A stretch of 64,000 nt of DNA from JACCTU01 sp963737405 (GTDB taxonomy: Bacteria; Actinomycetota; Thermoleophilia; Gaiellales; Gaiellaceae). The notes below the pieces were generated by a model. The model saw nothing but the letters and a program-made list of their open reading frames with translations. It searched no databases and was not told the DNA's origin. The translations under genes and the position numbers were made by a program. The stretch lies in the NCBI GenBank assembly GCA_963737405.1, contig CAVTSL010000007.1, positions 1 through 64,000 on the forward strand, read 5' to 3'. Shown here piece after piece: positions 24,088-35,400 of this stretch (the first letter of the stretch is position 1; each line of letters starts with the position of its first letter).

Positions 24088-24959
24088 CGTCTGAGCACGC
24101 GAGGGCGGCTGGAACCAGCCGAAGCGCTTGTTCAAACCGGGGAAGAACGGCACCTTGAAGACGAGCCTCTTGATGGCAAGACGCTGCTCGCGACGCCCCA
24201 GTAGTCGGCCCAGAACTGATCCTTCTCCGGGAGAAGCAACGTGTAGTGCGGCCCACCGGTGTGGTGGACGACGAGGTCGGCGAGCACGGCAGCCTCGTAC
24301 CCGATCTGGATGATGTCCTGGATGTACGCCTGATCCTCGAGCCAGAACACCTTCTTCATGTCCTGGCGAAAGCCACCCACGCGCTGGTTGAGCTCACGTG
24401 ACGTCATCGCACAACCGCCTCCAGCCGGGCCGCGCAGCAGCCGGACGCCGTTCTCCTCCACGAGCGTGTACTCGTGCGGTCGAACGTGGTGCCGGAAGTG
24501 CGACGCGGGGTCAGCGGATCGTCAAAGAGGTCGGCCGCAAGAAACCCGATCTTGGGCAGCCGCACGAAGGCCTCGCGAAGCATCAGATCCCACTCCTTCG
24601 GAGCGTCCACGACATCGTCATCGAGCTCGACAAGAAAGTGCGCCAGTCGTGATCGCGAACTGCCTCGGCATACGCGTTTTAACCGATGTTCTTCTCGCTG
24701 TGGACGACGCGGATCCGAGGGTCGTCGAGCGTGTCGAGGTACGCTGCCGTCCCATCGGTGGAAGCGTTGTTCCAGATCACGATCTCGCTTGTCGCTGAGG
24801 ACGTCCGCAGGAGACGTTCTCGACGCACTTCGGAAGGAGATGAACCCGGTTGTGGGTCAGGACGATGATCGTGATCGTCCGATTGGCACGTCTCGGGCGC
24901 CCTGGACCGCGGCGAGAGCTGTGCGCCTCCACGGGCAGGATCGTAGGAAGCGGGGTCAC
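24025..24959 (-). CDS. Family 2 glycosyltransferase, frameshifted, possibly fused to the next gene
   Basis: TITIIVLTHNRVHLLPKCVE begins the GT-A fold. Frame changes follow, then the segments FLVELDDDVVDAPKEWD (acidic metal site DDD), GFLAADLFDDP, GPAGGGCAMTSRELNQRVGG and FWLEDQAYIQDIIQIGYEAA. The ED motif is the usual catalytic base region. The C-terminus FKVPFFPGLNKRFGWFQPP runs on without a stop through the likely ATG of the GT8-like gene to a TAA at 24025. Either one indel hides the real stop, or the two enzymes are a natural fusion. The GTG start at 24959 is weak. Another GTG about 24 bases further in (VEAHSSRRGP) is equally possible. Palindrome site 2 lies about 50 bases upstream. Confidence 0.7.
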
Positions 24960-25008
24960 CGCGATCGACGGTCGGACGGCCAGGATTCCGAACTCGACCG
25001 GAACGTGC

Positions 25009-25024
25009 CTAGCCGGACGGCTAG
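25009..25024. promoter_or_regulatory. 16-bp palindrome, site 2
   Basis: A perfect CTAGCCGGACGGCTAG in the divergent region between the glycosyltransferase operon (minus) and the flippase-regulator-Wzz-polymerase operon (plus). Its position allows control of both directions. Confidence 0.7.
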
Positions 25025-25129
25025 CCGACCTCTGGTAACCGGTCGTGGCCTGCGGTCACACGGCCGACGATACGTTGTTCGAGATCCGTCGCGGAGCGCC
25101 TCCGGCGCGATCGGCCGATCCGCAGCGGC

Positions 25130-26583
25130 GTGGGCTGGAAGGCGCTGTCACAGGTCGTTTGGCAGCTCTCGCGCATGGCGGTCGCGCTCGTTCTCGCGCG
25201 TCTGCTCGCGCCGCAGCGACTGGGGGCTCGCAGCGATGGTCCTCGTCGTCTCGGGCTTCGTCGTCGTGTTCACGGACAGCGCGCTCTTCACGCGCTCATC
25301 CAGCGGCGCGACTTGAACGACGAGGACTGCTCGACGGTCTTCTGGACGAGCGCGGCGTCGGGCTCCCTCTGATGCTCGGTGGGTTCGCGCTCGCCGGTCC
25401 GCTCGCAGACTTCTACGGCGAGCCCAAGTCCAACCGCTCTTCGCGGTGCTCTCGGTGACATTCCTCGTCAATTCGCTCAAGACGACCCAGTCGGCCCTGC
25501 TCACCCGTGAGATGCGGTTCCGGACGCTCGAGCTCCGCTGGATCGGCGGCGGCGCTCGTCGGCGCCGTCGTCGGCATCGCCGTGGCGCTCGGCGGACTAC
25601 GGGGCGTGGGCGATCGTCGCCCAGCAGCTCGCGGAGGCGGTCGTGTTCGCTCGTGTTGATCTGGTTCGCCACGCCCTGGCGCCCGTCGACTGCGTGTTCT
25701 CCGTTGACAGCCTCCGCCGGCTCGGCGGATTCGCCGGCAACGTGTTCGGGGAGAACCTGCTGTACCAGGCCGGCCGAAACCTCGGCAGCCTGCTGATCGG
25801 GCGGTTCCTCGGCGCCGCCGCGTCGGCGTCTACGCGCTCGCGACCAACGTCATCCTCGTGCCGTTCTCCGGCTCGCGGCTCCGCTCCAGCAGGTGTTCTT
25901 CCCGGCGTTCTCGGAGCTGAGCGAGACAGGGAGCGCGCATGGCAGACATCTGGATCCGTGCGAGCGCCTCGTCGGAATGGTCTCGGTGCCTGCGCTCGTC
26001 GGCCTCGCGGTGGTCGCTCCGGACTTCGTCGAGGTCGTTCTCGGTCCGCGTTGGAGCGAGGCCACGCCGGTGATCCAGATCCTCGCGTTGTCGGCTTGAT
26101 CCAGTCGCTCCAGACCCTGAGCGGCGAAGTCCTCTTGGCGCTCGGGCGCGCGAACTGGCTCTTCCGGTTCGCGATCGTCTGGTTCGTCGGCAGCCGCCGT
26201 GTCCTTCGCCGTCGGTCTCGAGTGGGGCATCATCGGAGTCGCGGTCGCCTACACCGTCGGACAGCCTGCTGTCGAGCCGTTCCGCAGTACCTCGCGTCAC
26301 GGGCGCTCGGCATCCCGGTCTCGAGGTTCGTCACGCGGTCTCCGGGATCTTCCAGGCCGCCGCCGTGATGGGCTGCGGCGCTGGTCGGCGCGATCGCTGC
26401 TGGTCGAGGCTGAAGTCGCGCCGGGCGTCCGCCTCGTCGTCCTCATCTGCTCGGCGCCGTCCTCTACGCGCCGCGTGCTTCTGGCGGGCGCGCGAGCTCG
26501 GCGCGGAGATCGTGACGGTGTGCGTCGGCGGCGGACGCGCGCTCGAGCCGGTCTTCGAGCAATACGCCCAGAGGAGCCTCTAG
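25130..26583 (+). CDS. Wzx-type oligosaccharide flippase (MOP superfamily), frameshifted
   Basis: The N-terminus GWKALSQVVWQLSRMAVALV matches the first helix of RfbX/Wzx/lipopolysaccharide-exporter proteins. Hydrophobic helices follow in alternating frames: AAMVLVVSGFVVVFTDSALF, TFLVNSLKTTQSALLTREM (the typical loop of this family), NLLYQAGRNLGSLLIGRFL, VFFPAFSEL, VSVPALVGLAVVAPDFVEV and LGPRWSEATPVIQILAL. The end YAQRSL-stop (26583) lies within palindrome site 3. There are at least seven frame changes. The true start may lie up to 60 bases before the GTG at 25130. It would flip lipid-linked EPS units across the membrane and is first in the plus-strand assembly operon. Confidence 0.8.
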
Positions 26584-26595
26584 CCGTTCGGTTAG
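26580..26595. promoter_or_regulatory. 16-bp palindrome, site 3 (one mismatch)
   Basis: CTAGCCGTTCGGTTAG, 15 of 16 positions of the palindrome, overlaps the flippase stop codon and lies 66 bases before the start of the LuxR-type regulator. This position would fit autoregulation. Confidence 0.6.
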
Positions 26596-26661
26596 GCGGT
26601 CGCCGAAAACGCTGGCCCAACGGCCGTGGGCGCTGAGCGCGGCGCCTCCTAGCATCCCGTC

Positions 26662-26922
26662 GTGCTCGAGGAAGCTGCCCGCAGGGAGGAGCCGAACGGG
26701 CTCGTCGCGCTGACGCCGCGCGAGCTGGAGGTGCTCCGCCTGATCTCGTTCGGCCTCACGAACGCCGAGGCCGCCCGCCGGCTGCAGGTCAGCGTTCATG
26801 CGATCAAGTTCCATCTGGCAGCGATCTACAGCCGCCTCGGGGTCGCGAACCGGACAGAGGCGGCGGTCACGTACCTCCGCTCCATGGATGGCAACCTCGG
26901 CCCGAGCGCACAGAGCGACTAG
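26662..26922 (+). CDS. Single-domain LuxR/GerE-type DNA-binding regulator
   Basis: GTG start, 86 residues, intact. Residues about 16-75 are a complete HTH_LUXR domain: LTPRELEVLRLISFGLTNAE is helices 1-2, and RRLQVSVHAIKFHLAAIY includes the recognition helix. It ends SRLGVANRTEAAVTYLRSMD. There is no receiver, PAS or autoinducer domain, so activity may be set by level or by a partner protein. It sits between flippase and Wzz in an EPS operon, and a near-perfect copy of the 7-2-7 palindrome is just upstream. NarL-type relatives bind 7-2-7 inverted heptamers, so I infer this protein recognises the palindrome repeated through the window. Binding itself is untested. Confidence 0.85.
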   Translation: MLEEAARREEPNGLVALTPRELEVLRLISFGLTNAEAARRLQVSVHAIKFHLAAIYSRLGVANRTEAAVTYLRSMDGNLGPSAQSD

Positions 26923-26937
26923 GCGGAGGGGCTGACG

Positions 26938-27690
26938 ATGGACTTCGCTCTCTATATGCGCGTGCTGTGGCGCTTCCGCGTCATCGTCGCTGATCGGGCT
27001 GCTGCTCGCCTCGATCCTCGCCGTGCTCTCGCTCGTCCGGGTCGGGACGGACGGCGTGTCGTACCGACAGGACAGCTCTCGCGGCGACACGACGCGACTG
27101 ATCGTGACGCAGACGGGCTTCCCGAAGGGCGGCTCTACGGAGCAGGTCCCGGCGAAGGAGATCGACCCGAACGCGCCCGTGGTCGATCCGGGACGGTTCA
27201 ACAACCTGGCCATCCTGTACTCCGAGCTCGCGACGAGCGACGCCGTGCGCGCGCTCATGCTCGGCGGAACGGGCCGATCCGCGGCAAGATCATCGCAACC
27301 CCGTCGTCGGCGGCGGCGAATTCAAGACGCAGCTGCCGATGATCGACCTGATGGCGATCGCGACAACGCCGCGCGGAGCCGTCCGGCTGGCGCAGCGGAG
27401 TGCAAACGCGTTACGGAGTACGTCCAGGACAAGCAGCGCGCGAGCAAGGTTCCCGTCGACGACCGCGCCATGATCCAGCCCGTGACCCGGCCGGGAAGGT
27501 ACTGCTGTTCCAGCCGCGCTCGAAGACGATGGCGATCGTCGTCTTCGTCGCGTGATGTTCGTCGACGGTCGGCCTCGTCTTCGTGCTCGAGAATCTCCGG
27601 CCGCGCGGGCGCGAGCCCAACGCCACAGCGGAAGCTGCGCCGAGGACGCGCTGTGCCGCCACAGCAGCGACGCACGGCGTAGACGAGTGA
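26938..27690 (+). CDS. Wzz-like polysaccharide chain-length determinant, frameshifted
   Basis: ATG start 16 bases after the regulator. The N-terminus MDFALYMRVLWRFRVIV is the short cytosolic arm and first membrane helix (continuing LLLASILAVLSLV in another frame). The periplasm-side part has VVDPGRFNNLAILYSELATS and RLAQRSANALRSYVQDKQRA. A second membrane helix (TMAIVVFVAVMFVTVGLVFV) is followed by a short basic tail, the expected Wzz topology. Frame changes lie near 26990, 27275, 27310, 27400, 27495 and 27560. No cytosolic tyrosine-kinase domain is attached. Its TGA overlaps the GTG of the polymerase gene (GTGA). It sets EPS chain length together with the polymerase. Confidence 0.75.
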
Positions 27691-29258
27691 GCGTCGCGGC
27701 CCCGGAGACCCGGCCGCGCTCGGCGCTTCCGGCTGTGCTCGTGGTGACGTCGCTGGCTGCGCTCGCAGTCGGTGTCGGCGACGGGCGCCTCGACGATCGG
27801 GACGTCGGTCGTCGCTTTGCTCGTGACCGTCGTCGCGCTCGCCCGCGCGACGGCGATCTCGTGGCCGAAGTTGATCGGCGCGCTGATCCTGATCATCCTG
27901 TTGATCCCGATCAGGCGGTACGCGCTTCCGGGCACGCTGCCGTTCCAGTTGGAGCTCTATCGCGTGTTCGTCGCGTTCATCGTGCTCGGCTGGTTCGCGT
28001 CGCTGCTCGTCGATTCGCGGACGAGTTTCGGAGGACCGGATTCGAAGGGCCGCTCTTCGTGATCGTCGGCGCGGCGTTCGCATCCGTCGTCGCGAACGCC
28101 GATCGCGTGGCGGCGGTCTCCTCCGAAGTCGAGAAGAGCCTGATGTTCCTCTTGAGCTTCGTGCTCGTTCTCTATCTGACGGTCAGCGTCATCCGAAGGC
28201 CTCGACGCGGTCGACTATCTCGCGAAGACGCTCGTCGCCGGCGGTGCGGTCGTCGCGTCGCTCGCGATCTTCGAGGCGCGGACCGGGATGAACGTCTTCA
28301 ACCATCTTTCGCGCGTGATGCCGTTCCTGCACGACCTGGGGGACGTCGGCGGATACCAGCGAGCGGGCACAGCGAAGTTGCGCGTGTTCGGCTCCGCGCA
28401 ACATCCGATCGCGCTCAGCGCCGCACTCGTCATGCTCGTGCCACTCGCGGTGTACCTCTCTCGGCGCTATCGCCAGCGACGCTGGTACGTGTGTGCGCTG
28501 GCTACTCGTCGCCGCATGCGGCCGCGACGGTGTCGCGAACCGGCGTGCTGATGTTCGTCGTCGTCGGCGTCGTGTTCCTCTGGCTTCGTCCGCGGGAGAC
28601 CCGGCGACTCTGGCCGGTGATCGTCCTCGCGCCCGTCCTCATCCACTTCGCGCTTCCGGGGACGCTCGGCGCGATCAAACAGTCGTTCATGCCCGCCGGC
28701 GGCCTCGTTGCGGAGCAGCAAGCCAGCGCGGACACGGCCGGAAGCGGACGCCTCGCCGACCTCGGGCCGGGCCTCCAACTCTGGACGCAGCAGCCGCTCG
28801 TCGGCCAGGGATACGGGACGCAGGTCGTCGACCTGAACAAGGGCGGCGTCGAGTCGAACATCCTCGACAACCAGTGGCTCGGAACGTTGCTCGGCACCGG
28901 CATCGTCGGCTTCTTCGGCTGGCTGTGGTTCTTCGTCCGTGCGGTTCGGAGGTTCGGCGCCGAAGCGCGACGCGACGACTCGGAACGAGGCTGGCTGCTC
29001 GCCGCGATCGCGGCGTCGGTCGCGGCCTATGCGGTCGGCATGCTGACGTTCGACGCGTTCGCGTTCATCCAGGTGACGTTCCTGATGTTCATCCTCGTCG
29101 GGCTCGGAGCAGCGTTGCTCGCAGAGCGTCCGACACCGCTCGCTGTGCGAGCGCGCGCCGCCGAGCGGCCGCGACGACGTAACTCATTTACGTCATGTTT
29201 GTCCCGCGTTCGCTCTTTGCGAGCGGTTTGTGACGCCGATCGGCAGGGATGTGCTTGA
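27687..29258 (+). CDS. O-antigen ligase / Wzy-like EPS polymerase membrane protein
   Basis: GTG start overlapping the previous stop. It is a multi-spanning membrane protein with about ten to twelve helices, for example LIGALILIILLIPI, LFVIVGAAFASVVANAD, LMFLLSFVLVLYLTVSVI, SAALVMLVPLAVYLS and GVLMFVVVGVVFLWL. A large outer loop holds the WzyC/O-antigen-ligase style GLQLWTQQPLVGQGYGTQ and ESNILDNQWLGTLLGTGIVG, and the C-terminal helices end MFILVGLGAALLAE. Frame changes lie near 27775, 28035, 28195 and 28505. Length is about 520 residues. It would polymerise or ligate EPS units outside the membrane. The last residues are basic and poorly conserved. Confidence 0.75.
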   Translation: MSVAAPETRPRSALPAVLVVTSLAALAVGVGDGRLDDRDVGRRFARDRRRARPRDGDLVAEVDRRADPDHPVDPDQAVRASGHAAVPVGALSRVRRVHRARLVRVAARRFADEFRRTGFEGPLFVIVGAAFASVVANADRVAAVSSEVEKSLMFLLSFVLVLYLTVSVIRRPRRGRLSREDARRRRCGRRVARDLRGADRDERLQPSFARDAVPARPGGRRRIPASGHSEVARVRLRATSDRAQRRTRHARATRGVPLSALSPATLVRVCAGYSSPHAAATVSRTGVLMFVVVGVVFLWLRPRETRRLWPVIVLAPVLIHFALPGTLGAIKQSFMPAGGLVAEQQASADTAGSGRLADLGPGLQLWTQQPLVGQGYGTQVVDLNKGGVESNILDNQWLGTLLGTGIVGFFGWLWFFVRAVRRFGAEARRDDSERGWLLAAIAASVAAYAVGMLTFDAFAFIQVTFLMFILVGLGAALLAERPTPLAVRARAAERPRRRNSFTSCLSRVRSLRAVCDADRQGCA

Positions 29259-29282
29259 CGTGTCCGAACGGTGTTGTAGCCT
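29255..29282 (+). promoter_or_regulatory. Possible promoter for the FN3-array gene
   Basis: TTGACG (29255-29260), 16 bases, TAGCCT (29277-29282), just after the polymerase stop and about 215 bases before the ATG at 29496. The remaining 29283-29495 leader shows no further signal that I can support. Confidence 0.35.
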
Positions 29283-29495
29283 GCGCAACTTACCCGACTG
29301 AGAAGCGACGCCCAGTGCTTCGAGTCATACCCCGGCCAGGGGGATGGCTCGGGTCGGATCTCTTGATCCGATTCTCGGTCGAAACCGATGTTGTCCCAAC
29401 CGAAGAGCAACCATTCAGTTTGGGGATCGGCGCGAACGGCTCGCGTGGAAGCCGTTCACTCGATTTCGGGATGCCTGCGTCTCGTCCGCAGGCCG

Positions 29496-32400
29496 ATGAA
29501 GCGACTCATGTGGGGAGCCGCACCCCGCAACCGCCGCGCACCCGTCGTGACGATTGCCGTCGCAATCGCTGCCACAGCACTCTGTGGGAGTGCGAACGCG
29601 CGTGTGAACGCCGGCTCGACGGAACGCGCGAAGGTCTGGGGGATCGAAGTCACGGGCGAGTCGCTCGGACTGCTCGACGCCCGAACCGCGCGGGCCGCAC
29701 GTGAGGCCGGCGTAAACACGCTGCTGCTTGGAACCGAGGCTGACGCCGAAGCAGATCGCGCGCACGACGAGAATCGCGCGTCGCCATGGCTTCTCGCTGG
29801 CGCGCGTGCGCAACGCCGACGCGCAGCGCGGGATCCGGTGCACCTCCCGCACGGCATGGTGTGTTCCCACCTCCACATCGCGGGCGAAGATCGCGGCGCT
29901 TGCCGAGTCCAGCAGCGGAACGTCGATCGGGCTGAGAGTCCCACGCGCCGACAGCTTCCATTCGGTCTCGGCAATGACACCCGGCGGATCGCGTGTCATC
30001 GCGCTCGTCAAGCTTCGCGGAAAGCCGCGCAGGTCGGTCTGGGCGCCGCTGATCGAGAAGGCGCGGAGCGACGCCTCGCTGCACCTGGCCGTGTCCCCCG
30101 CGGGCCCCTCGCGCAAGCGCGCCCTGACGAGCTACCTCGGCTATCTCCGCTCGTCCGACCTGGCCGCTCCCCAGGCTCCGAGGCGCCTCGCGTTCGTCGG
30201 GGCGACTCCGACGAGCCTGCGATTGTCGTGGCAGGCGTCCAAGGACAACGTCGCCGTCACCGGGTACGGCATCTATCGAGGCGACACGCGTGTCGCAGAA
30301 GTGGCGACGACGAGCACGGAGCTCTCGGACCTGGCGTGCGGCACGACATACGCGATCGGTGTGGACGCCGTCGACGCGGCAGGGAACCGCTCGAAGCTCG
30401 CGACACTCCGGCCCGCGACGTCGCCTTGTCCGGAGTCTGCACCCGTGGGCGACGCCGGCCCCGCGGCCCCCGGGGCAGCGGCCGATACGTCGGCGCCGAC
30501 CACACCCGGTTCGATCTCGACGAGCGGTGCGACCCAGACGTCGTTCATCGTCCTCTGGGCTGAGTCCTCGGACGACGTCGGCGTCGTCGGCTACGGCGTG
30601 TACCTCAACGGCGCGCCCGTCGGCGAGACGCCGTCGCGCTCGCTGACGCTCACAGGCTTGAACTGCGGCTCGAGCTACACGGTCTCGGTCGACGCGTACG
30701 ACGCCGCCGGCAATCGCTCGTCCCCGACGACCACGACGACCAGCACGAGCGCATGCGCCGTCTCCGACTCGACACCGCCCACGGCACCGACAGGGCTCGC
30801 GCGGACGAGCAACACGACGTCGACGATTTCCGTCTCGTGGAACTCCTCCTCGGACAACATCGGGGTCGCGGGCTACCGGATCTACCGCAACGGCGTCGCG
30901 CAGGGCACGACGACCGGCACCTCGTTCACGGTCTCGGGGCTCACGTGCGGGACGTCGTACATCATCGGCGTCGCCGCCTACGACGCGGCCGGCAACCAGT
31001 CGCCGTCGGACACGGAGATCACGTCGACCGCCACGTGCCCGCCGCCCGACACGACCGCGCCGTCCCGCCCGACCGGGTTGTCAGCGTCGGCCACCACCGG
31101 GACGACGGTCTCGCTCTCGTGGACGGCGTCGACGGACAACGTCGCCGTCACCGGCTACGGCATCTCGAACGGGGCGACGTCTGTCGGAAACACGCCGTCC
31201 ACGTCGTACACCGTCGCCGGCCTGACGTGCGGGACCAACTACACGTTCTCGGTCGACGCCTTCGACGCGGCCGGGAACCGCTCGGCTCCGGCGACGATCG
31301 CCGCATCGACTGCGGCGTGCCCGGTGCCCGACACGACGGCGCCCAGCGCGCCGCCGAACCTTGCGAAGGTCGGCTCGACCGCAACGTCGATCACGCTGAG
31401 CTGGAACGCGTCGAGCGACAACATCGGTGTCGTCGGATACACGACGTACCGCGGCGGGACGCTCGTCTCGACGACGAGCGCGACCTCGTGGATCTTCACC
31501 GGCCTCGCGTGCGAGACGACCTACACGCTCGAGGTCGAGGCATACGACGCGGCGAACAACCGCTCGTCTCGGAGCTCGATCACGACGTCGACCAACGCGT
31601 GTCCCGACACGACTCCTCCGTCGGTTCCGACGGGATTGACACGCACTGACGCGACGACGACGACCATCACTCTTGGGTGGAACGCAGCCACGGACAACGT
31701 CGGCGTGGCCGGCTACTCGACGTATCGCAACGGGACCGCGGCCGGCACCTCGTCGACGCCCTCGTACACGTTCACCGGGCTCACGTGTGGGACGACGTAC
31801 ACGCTGGGCGTCGAGGCGAGCGACGCGGCCGGCAACGTCTCGACGCGGAGCACCCTCAATGCGGCGACGACCGCCTGTCCGGACACGACCGCGCCCTCGG
31901 CGCCCGGCGCGCTCACGCGGAGCGCGTTCACCGGGACGACGATCACGCTCTCGTGGACCGCGTCCACCGACAACGTCGGCGTCACGGGCTACACCGCCTA
32001 CAACGGCACGACGAGCGCCGGCAACACAACCGCAACCTCGTACACCTTCACCGGCCTCGCCTGCGGCACCACGTACACCCTCGCCGTCGAAGCATTCGAC
32101 GCCGCGAGCAACCGCTCCACCAGGCCCAGCTTGGCGGCAGCGACAGCCGCCTGTCCGGACGCGACGGCGCCGAGCGCGCCCACGGCGCTGACCCGGAGCG
32201 CGTTCACGGCCACGTCGATCACGCTCGCCTGGACGGCTTCGACGGACAACGTCGGGGTCACGGGCTACACCGCCTACAACGGGGCCACGAGCGCCGGCAA
32301 CGCGACCACCACCTCGTACACCTTCACCGGGCTCGCCTGCGGCACGACCTACACGCTCGGCGTCGAGGCGTTCGACGCCGCCGGCAACCGCTCCACCCGG

Positions 32401-35400
32401 CCGACCCTGAGCGCCGCGACCGCCGCCTGCGCGGACACCACCGCCCCCACCGCGCCCACGGCGCTCACCAAGGGCGCGACCACCACCACCTCGATCGCGC
32501 TGACCTGGACCGCGTCCACTGACAACGTCGGCGTCACCGGCTACAGCCGCTACCTCAACAGCACGCTCGACTCGAGCGGCACGGGGACCTCATTCACGTT
32601 CACCGGTCTTGCCTGCGGGACGACGTACACGCTCGGCGTCGAGGCTGCTGACGCCGCCGGCAACCGCTCGACGCGCGCCACGCTCTCCGCCGCGACGGCT
32701 GCGTGCCCCGACACGACCGCGCCGAGCGCGCCGACCGCGCTCACCCGCGCCTCGGCCACGACGACCTCGATCACGCTCTCCTGGACGGCTTCCACGGACA
32801 ACGTCGCCGTGACCGGGCTACACGCCCTTCAACGGCACGACCGGCCAGGGCAACACGACCACGACCTCGTACACCTTCAGCGGGCTTGCGTGCGGCACCA
32901 CCTACACGCTCGGCGTCGAGGCCTTCGACGCCGCCGGCAACCGCTCCACCCGGCCGACCCTGAGCGCCGCGACCGCCGCCTGCGCGGACACCGCGGCGCC
33001 CTCGACGCCCACCGCCCTGCTCGGAGGCTCCGCGACGGGGTCGTCGATCACGTTGAGCTGGACGCAATCGACCGACAACGTCGGCGTCACCGGCTACTCG
33101 ACCTTCCGCGACGGTACATCGGTTGCGACGACGCCCGGCTCGCCGTACACGTTCACCGGCCTGGCCTGCGGGACGACCTACATCCTCGGCGTCGAGGCGT
33201 TCGACGCCGCCGGCAACCGTTCGAATCGCGCGACGGTCTCGGCGTCCACGGCAGCGTGCCCCGACACGACTGCGCCCGCGGCTCCCACCGCGCTGACCAA
33301 GGGCTCGACGACCACGACCTCGATCGCGCTGAGCTGGACGGCCGCGACGGACAATGTCGGTGTCACCGGCTACGGCAGGTATGTGAACGGCACCCTCATC
33401 TCGGGCGCCGCCGGCACGTCGTTCACGTTCACCGGCCTGGCCTGCGGCACGACGTACACCCTCGGCGTCGACGCCTACGACGCGGCGGGCAACCGGTCGA
33501 CGCGCGCAACGCTGTCTGCCGCGACGGCCGCGTGCCCCGACACGACCGCGCCGAGCGCGCCGACCGCGCTCACGCGCGCCTCGGCCACGACGACCTCGAT
33601 CACCTTCTCCTGGACGGCTGCCACGGACAACATGGCCGTGACCGGGTACACGCCGTACAACGGCTCGACGGGTCAGGGGAACACGGCCTCGACCTCGTTC
33701 ACGTTCACGGGCCTTGCGTGTGGCACGACCTACACGCTCGGCGTCGAGGCCTTCGACGCCGCCGGCAACCGTTCGACCCGGCCGACCCTGAGCGCCGCGA
33801 CCGCCGCCTGCGCGGACACGACCGCGCCGTCCGCGCCGGCCGGCCTGACCAAGGGCACCACGACTCCGACCTCGGTCGCCGTGAGCTGGAACGCGTCAAC
33901 CGACAACGTCGGCGTCGCCGGCTACGGCTACTACCGCAGCGGCAACGCCGTCGGGAACGGAACGGGGACGAGCTACACGTTCACCGGGCTCACGTGCAAC
34001 TCGACGTACACCCTGGCCGTGGACGCCTACGACGCGGCCGGCAACCGCTCGGCTCTCTCCACCCTCTCGGCGACCACGGCGGCCTGCCCCGACACGACGG
34101 CCCCGTCCGCGCCCACGGCGCTGACCCGGAGCGCGTTCACGACCACGTCGATCACGCTCGCCTGGACGGCTTCGACGGACAACGTCGGGGTCACGGGCTA
34201 CACGGCCTACAACGGGGCCACGAGCGCCGGCAACGCGACCACCACCTCGTACACCTTCACCGGGCTCGCCTGCGGCACCACGTACACGCTCGGCGTCGAG
34301 GCCTACGACGCCGCAGGCAACCGCTCCACCCGGCCGCACCCTCAGCGCCGCGACCGCCGCCTGCGCCGACACCACCGCCCCCACCGCCCCCACCGCGCTT
34401 ACCAAGGGCGCGACCACCACCACCTCGATCGCCCTGACCTGGACCGCGTCGACCGACAACGTCGGCGTCACCGGCTACGGGCGATACCTCAACGGGACGC
34501 TTCTCTCGAGCGCGACCGGAACCTCCTTCACCTTCACCGGCCTCGCCTGTGGCACCACGTACACGCTCGGCGTCGACGCCTACGACGCCGCCAACAACCG
34601 CTCCACACGTGCCACGCTGTCCGCCGCGACCGCCGGCTGCGCCGACACGACGGCGCCTTCTGCGCCGGCCGGGCTCGCCCAGACGCGCCGCCACGACGAC
34701 CTCGATCACGCTCGGCTGGAACGCGTCGACTGACAACGTCGCCGTCACGGGCTACACGGCCTACAACGGGGCCACGAGCGCCGGCAACGCGACCACGACC
34801 TCGTACACCTTCACCGGGCTCGCCTGCGGCACCACGTACACGCTCGGCGTCGAGGCCTACGACGCCGCCGGCAACCGCTCCACGCGAAGCACGTTCAGTG
34901 CATCGACGTCGCTGTGCGCCGATACGACGCCGCCGTCCGTCCCGCAGGGTCTGCACACGGCCGCCGCGACGCAGACGTCGATCACGCTCGCGTGGAACGC
35001 GTCGACCGACAACATCGGCGTCGTCGGATACCACATGTACCGCGACAACATGCCCGTCGCCGATACGCCGAGTCTCACCTACACCTTCGCGGGCCTGACG
35101 TGCGGCACGCTCTACAACCTCGCGCTCGAGGCGTACGACGCCCGAGGGAACGTCTCGTACCGTCCCCAGGCAGTCGCCGTCGTCACCACGAACGCCTGTA
35201 ACCCCGACAGCCAGGCTCCGACGACGCCGACCGGCCTCTCAACGAGCGGAGTCACCGCGACGCAGGTGACCGTCTCCTGGTCGGCGTCCACGGACAACAT
35301 CGGCGTGACCGGCTACGGCCGGTACGTGAACGGCTCGCTCGCCAGCAGCGGAACGGGAACGAGCTTCACCTTCACGAGCCTGACGTGCAACACCGCGTAC

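Noticed and set aside
1..29000. Programmed frameshifting or genuine pseudogene decay as the cause of the broken frames
   Set aside because: There is no slippery-site pattern, the switches go in both directions, in-frame stops are rare, and repeated copies differ by isolated single bases. Sequence error is simpler.
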